DNA from: Peptococcaceae bacterium
Lineage (GTDB): Bacteria > Bacillota > Desulfotomaculia > Desulfotomaculales > JACDOK01
Assembly (NCBI GenBank): GCA_017656185.1
Contig: JACDOK010000011.1
Location: 1 to 63,456, forward strand
Length of the DNA stretch: 63,456 nt
Direction of reading: 5' to 3'
Each line of letters begins with the position of its first letter. The stretch's first letter is position 1. This document shows, in pieces, positions 61,648-63,456 of this stretch. A program made the position numbers and the translations under genes. The notes beneath the pieces were generated by a model, which saw only the letters and a list, made by a program, of their open reading frames with translations, did no database searches and was not told where the DNA came from.

Positions 61648-63107
61648 TGATCATAACCCCCTAAGGCCTGCAATAACGCCTCGGCCTTATGAGCTGTCTC
61701 GTGATATTCTTTAAGAGGAACTGAGTCAGCAACAATCCCAGCTCCCGCCTGGATATAAGCCGTCTTTTGACTTATAATCACCGTGCGAATGGCAATACAG
61801 GTGTCCAGATTGCCACTTAGACCGAAGTAGCCTACGGCACCGGCATAGATACCGCGCCGCGACGGTTCCAATTCCTCGATAATCTCCATAGCCCGTACCT
61901 TCGGCGCCCCCGATACCGTACCGGCCGGGAATACCGCCATAAGTGCATCAAGGGCATCACAGCGGGGAGCCAGTTTACCGCATACCTCCGAAGTCAAGTG
62001 CATGACATGCGAATAATACTCCACTTCCATCATTTTAGAGACCTTGACGGTACCCGGCAGGCACACTCTTGACAGGTCATTGCGGCCCAGGTCGACAAGC
62101 ATAACGTGCTCGGCCCTTTCTTTGGGATCGGCCAATAATTCCGCAGCCAGCTGACCGTCCTCAGCGGCGTTTCGGCCGCGCGGCCTGGTACCGGCAATGG
62201 GCCTGGTTGTAACCACCCCGTCGTCAACACGCACCAGCATCTCCGGAGACGCCCCGGCAACCACCGGATCACCAAAGTCCAGGTAAAAAAGATGAGGTGA
62301 TGGGTTGATGCTGCGCAGCCGCCTGTACAAGTTAATGGGACTGCCTTTGAAAGGCACTTGAAAACGCCGGGAAAGTACCACCTGAATGGCATCCCCTGCG
62401 GCAATATAATTTTTGGCGTGCCCTACATTGGTGCAAAAGTCTTCAGTTGATTGGTTAGATAAGGGCTTCAAACTTCCGTTATCCAGGTCGAACAACCCTT
62501 GGTTATACGAACGGGTTTCATTGATAGTCGCCAGCACTTCCTCAATTTTTTGGCAGGCTTTTTCGTATGCATCTTCAGGATCGTTTCCGGGCTGGCTCAG
62601 GTAGATGACCTTTACGGTGTGCTGCACGTGGTCAAAAACAAGTACTACCTTGCTGAACGCCAGCATAGCGTCAGGCAGCTGCAGGTCATCACGGGCCCCG
62701 GTGGGAAGATACTCCAGATACCGTACCGCATCATATCCCCAAAAACCAACAGCGCCTCCCCAAAAACGAGGCTCACCGGACCGGGGCGGGCAATGATATT
62801 TACGCATAAGATCCCTCAGCACCCGAAACGGATTGCCTTGTACCGGTATAACCCGATCACCGCAATCTATTAATCCTTCACCGTCTTTGAAACGTAAAGT
62901 CCAAAGAGGATCAAAACCGAGGAAGGAATAACGCCCCAGCCTCTCTCCCCCTTCTACGCTTTCCAAAAGGTAGGCCGGCGCCGCGGGGTTCAATTTCATA
63001 TACACGGAAATGGGCGTTTCGGTATCCACCACCTGTTCACAGGACACCGGAATCAGGGTATAAGAACGCGACAGGTTAAGATAATTCTCCCGTGCTGGCA
63101 GAATCAA
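61644..63107 (-). CDS. trpE: Anthranilate synthase component I
   Basis: A 487-residue chorismate-utilising enzyme making anthranilate. The tryptophan feedback site LLESVEGGERLGRYSFLG is near residues 45-62, and the active-site blocks are PIAGTRPRGRN, KERAEHVMLVDLGRNDLSRV, FPAGTVSGAPKVRAMEII and IQAGAGIVADS. The GTG at 63113 abuts the SD GGGAGGT with no spacing, so the TTG at 63107 (7 nt away) is the likely start. A TRAP-type attenuator precedes it. Confidence 0.95.
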   Translation of the reverse strand: MILPARENYLNLSRSYTLIPVSCEQVVDTETPISVYMKLNPAAPAYLLESVEGGERLGRYSFLGFDPLWTLRFKDGEGLIDCGDRVIPVQGNPFRVLRDLMRKYHCPPRSGEPRFWGGAVGFWGYDAVRYLEYLPTGARDDLQLPDAMLAFSKVVLVFDHVQHTVKVIYLSQPGNDPEDAYEKACQKIEEVLATINETRSYNQGLFDLDNGSLKPLSNQSTEDFCTNVGHAKNYIAAGDAIQVVLSRRFQVPFKGSPINLYRRLRSINPSPHLFYLDFGDPVVAGASPEMLVRVDDGVVTTRPIAGTRPRGRNAAEDGQLAAELLADPKERAEHVMLVDLGRNDLSRVCLPGTVKVSKMMEVEYYSHVMHLTSEVCGKLAPRCDALDALMAVFPAGTVSGAPKVRAMEIIEELEPSRRGIYAGAVGYFGLSGNLDTCIAIRTVIISQKTAYIQAGAGIVADSVPLKEYHETAHKAEALLQALGGYDQ

Positions 63108-63230
63108 ACCCACACCTCCCTTTGACAGCTCGCAAAACTACACCCGTAGCCCCTGTATCTCGGTATTTAGGCAGGCTTTTCTTGTTTGGATAATGTTCTT
63201 GCAGAGGTAAGCTTGCGGTGAGAGGCGAGG

Positions 63231-63260
63231 AAATAAAAAACAGCACCCAGAATGAGTGCC
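63231..63260 (-). terminator. trp leader attenuator terminator, with overlapping antiterminator
   Basis: On the minus strand the stem GCACTC-ATTCT-GGGTGC (63243-63259) is followed by TGTTTTTTATTT (to 63231). The alternative helix pairs RC(63276-63282) plus RC(63272-63273) with RC(63252-63260), GGCACTCAT, using the 5' half of the terminator stem. The region down to trpE (63114-63230) contains no gene that I support. Confidence 0.85.
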
Positions 63261-63273
63261 GCATGTAGACTGG

Positions 63274-63333
63274 CTCACTCATCCTCAGCTCAACTCACCT
63301 TAACTTTTCTAAACTTTCTTCTCTTCTCAGCTC
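63274..63333 (-). promoter_or_regulatory. TRAP-binding site: twelve NAG triplets
   Basis: On the minus strand, triplets GAG, GAG, GAG, AAG, TAG, AAG, AAG, GAG, GAG, GAG, GAG, GAG begin at 63333, 63328, 63323, 63316, 63311, 63306, 63301, 63296, 63291, 63286, 63280 and 63276. Most intervals are 5 nt. The last two triplets lie inside the antiterminator strand. This is the layout bound by the tryptophan-activated 11-mer TRAP (MtrB). Confidence 0.85.
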
Positions 63334-63350
63334 ATATAAAATTAAATTTA

Positions 63351-63379
63351 TACTTATCACTATTGATGCCATATGTCAA
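63351..63379 (-). promoter_or_regulatory. Sigma-A promoter of the trp operon
   Basis: TTGACA (63374-63379) and TAAGTA (63351-63356) are separated by 17 bp. Transcription should start near 63344, so the TRAP site begins about 11 nt into the RNA. Nothing else is recognisable to the window end. Confidence 0.85.
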
Positions 63380-63456
63380 GACATTTTTGTGTAGATATTA
63401 AAAACCGTAGATTGCAAGTTTAATTGCCTTACATATTATGGCAAACCCCTGTTTTA

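Noticed and set aside
63076-63282. 68-codon frame through the trp leader, which could be a leader peptide
   Set aside because: It contains a single Trp codon, starts inside the NAG repeats and runs through both hairpins into trpE; the TRAP layout explains the leader better.
1-63456. CRISPR array, integrase, complete insertion sequence or phage genes
   Set aside because: No spaced direct repeats, transposase or integrase motifs, or phage structural genes were seen on either strand; the tandem arrays found have no spacers.

Overview
This window reads as a chromosomal segment of an anaerobic, spore-former-type Firmicute, most likely a Clostridia/Peptococcaceae-like lineage (Desulfotomaculum, Pelotomaculum or Thermincola relatives). 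That is inferred from a gene order matching the Bacillus subtilis glyQ-glyS-ccpN-ppsR-dnaG-sigA-trmK-nif3 macro-operon, a class A RNase P RNA, many TTG/GTG starts with strong Shine-Dalgarno (SD) sequences, and a TRAP-type leader on the trp operon. No phage, complete insertion sequence or CRISPR array is visible.

Layout. (1) 0.4-6.0 kb, plus strand: a complete oppABCDF-type peptide importer with a hairpin between oppA and the permease genes. (2) 6.0-13.0 kb, minus strand: a GNAT acetyltransferase, two translationally coupled lipoprotein genes (DUF3160 and an FG-GAP-like protein), an MFS exporter and a B12-binding radical SAM enzyme. (3) 13.2-16.8 kb: an A+T-rich decayed island with a truncated gene, a methyltransferase/HAD chimera, an intact arylamine N-acetyltransferase, a nucleotidyltransferase stub, a small membrane protein and a frameshifted DUF1670-like gene. 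(4) 16.9-38.8 kb, minus strand: housekeeping block of rtcB, cca, mgtE, recO, DUF4342, glyQS, ccpN, ppsR, ppsA, thpR, an FMN reductase, dGTPase, dnaG, sigA, two tRNAs, trmK, nif3, a GyrI-like protein, a HAD phosphatase and rnpB. (5) 38.8-55.6 kb: epimerase, MarR/GbsR regulator facing a DrrAB exporter, acpS-nnr-alr, a LytTS two-component system facing a pair of small permeases, threonine aldolase, CBS protein, sdpRI pair, MscS channel, FmdE and TrmO. (6) 55.6-63.4 kb, minus strand: trpE-G-D-C-F-B-A-aroF, a complete tryptophan operon ending in DAHP synthase.

The most interesting regulatory features are not protein genes. The trp leader carries twelve NAG triplets, mostly spaced 5 nt apart, overlapping an antiterminator that competes with an intrinsic terminator: a TRAP attenuator. 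The mgtE leader (35666-35819) has a promoter and two mutually exclusive helices, one of which covers the mgtE SD. It matches no Mg2+ riboswitch I recognise and is the best candidate here for something undescribed. Heptameric repeat arrays containing stop codons lie at the 3' ends of three genes between 38.8 and 46.4 kb. glyQ appears to start at CTG, because a canonical start would remove a conserved N-terminus.

Metabolically, CcpN, PpsR and PpsA form a gluconeogenic control group. rtcB and cca sit 4 nt apart as an RNA-repair pair. Family names come from recognition of motifs; no database search was run.
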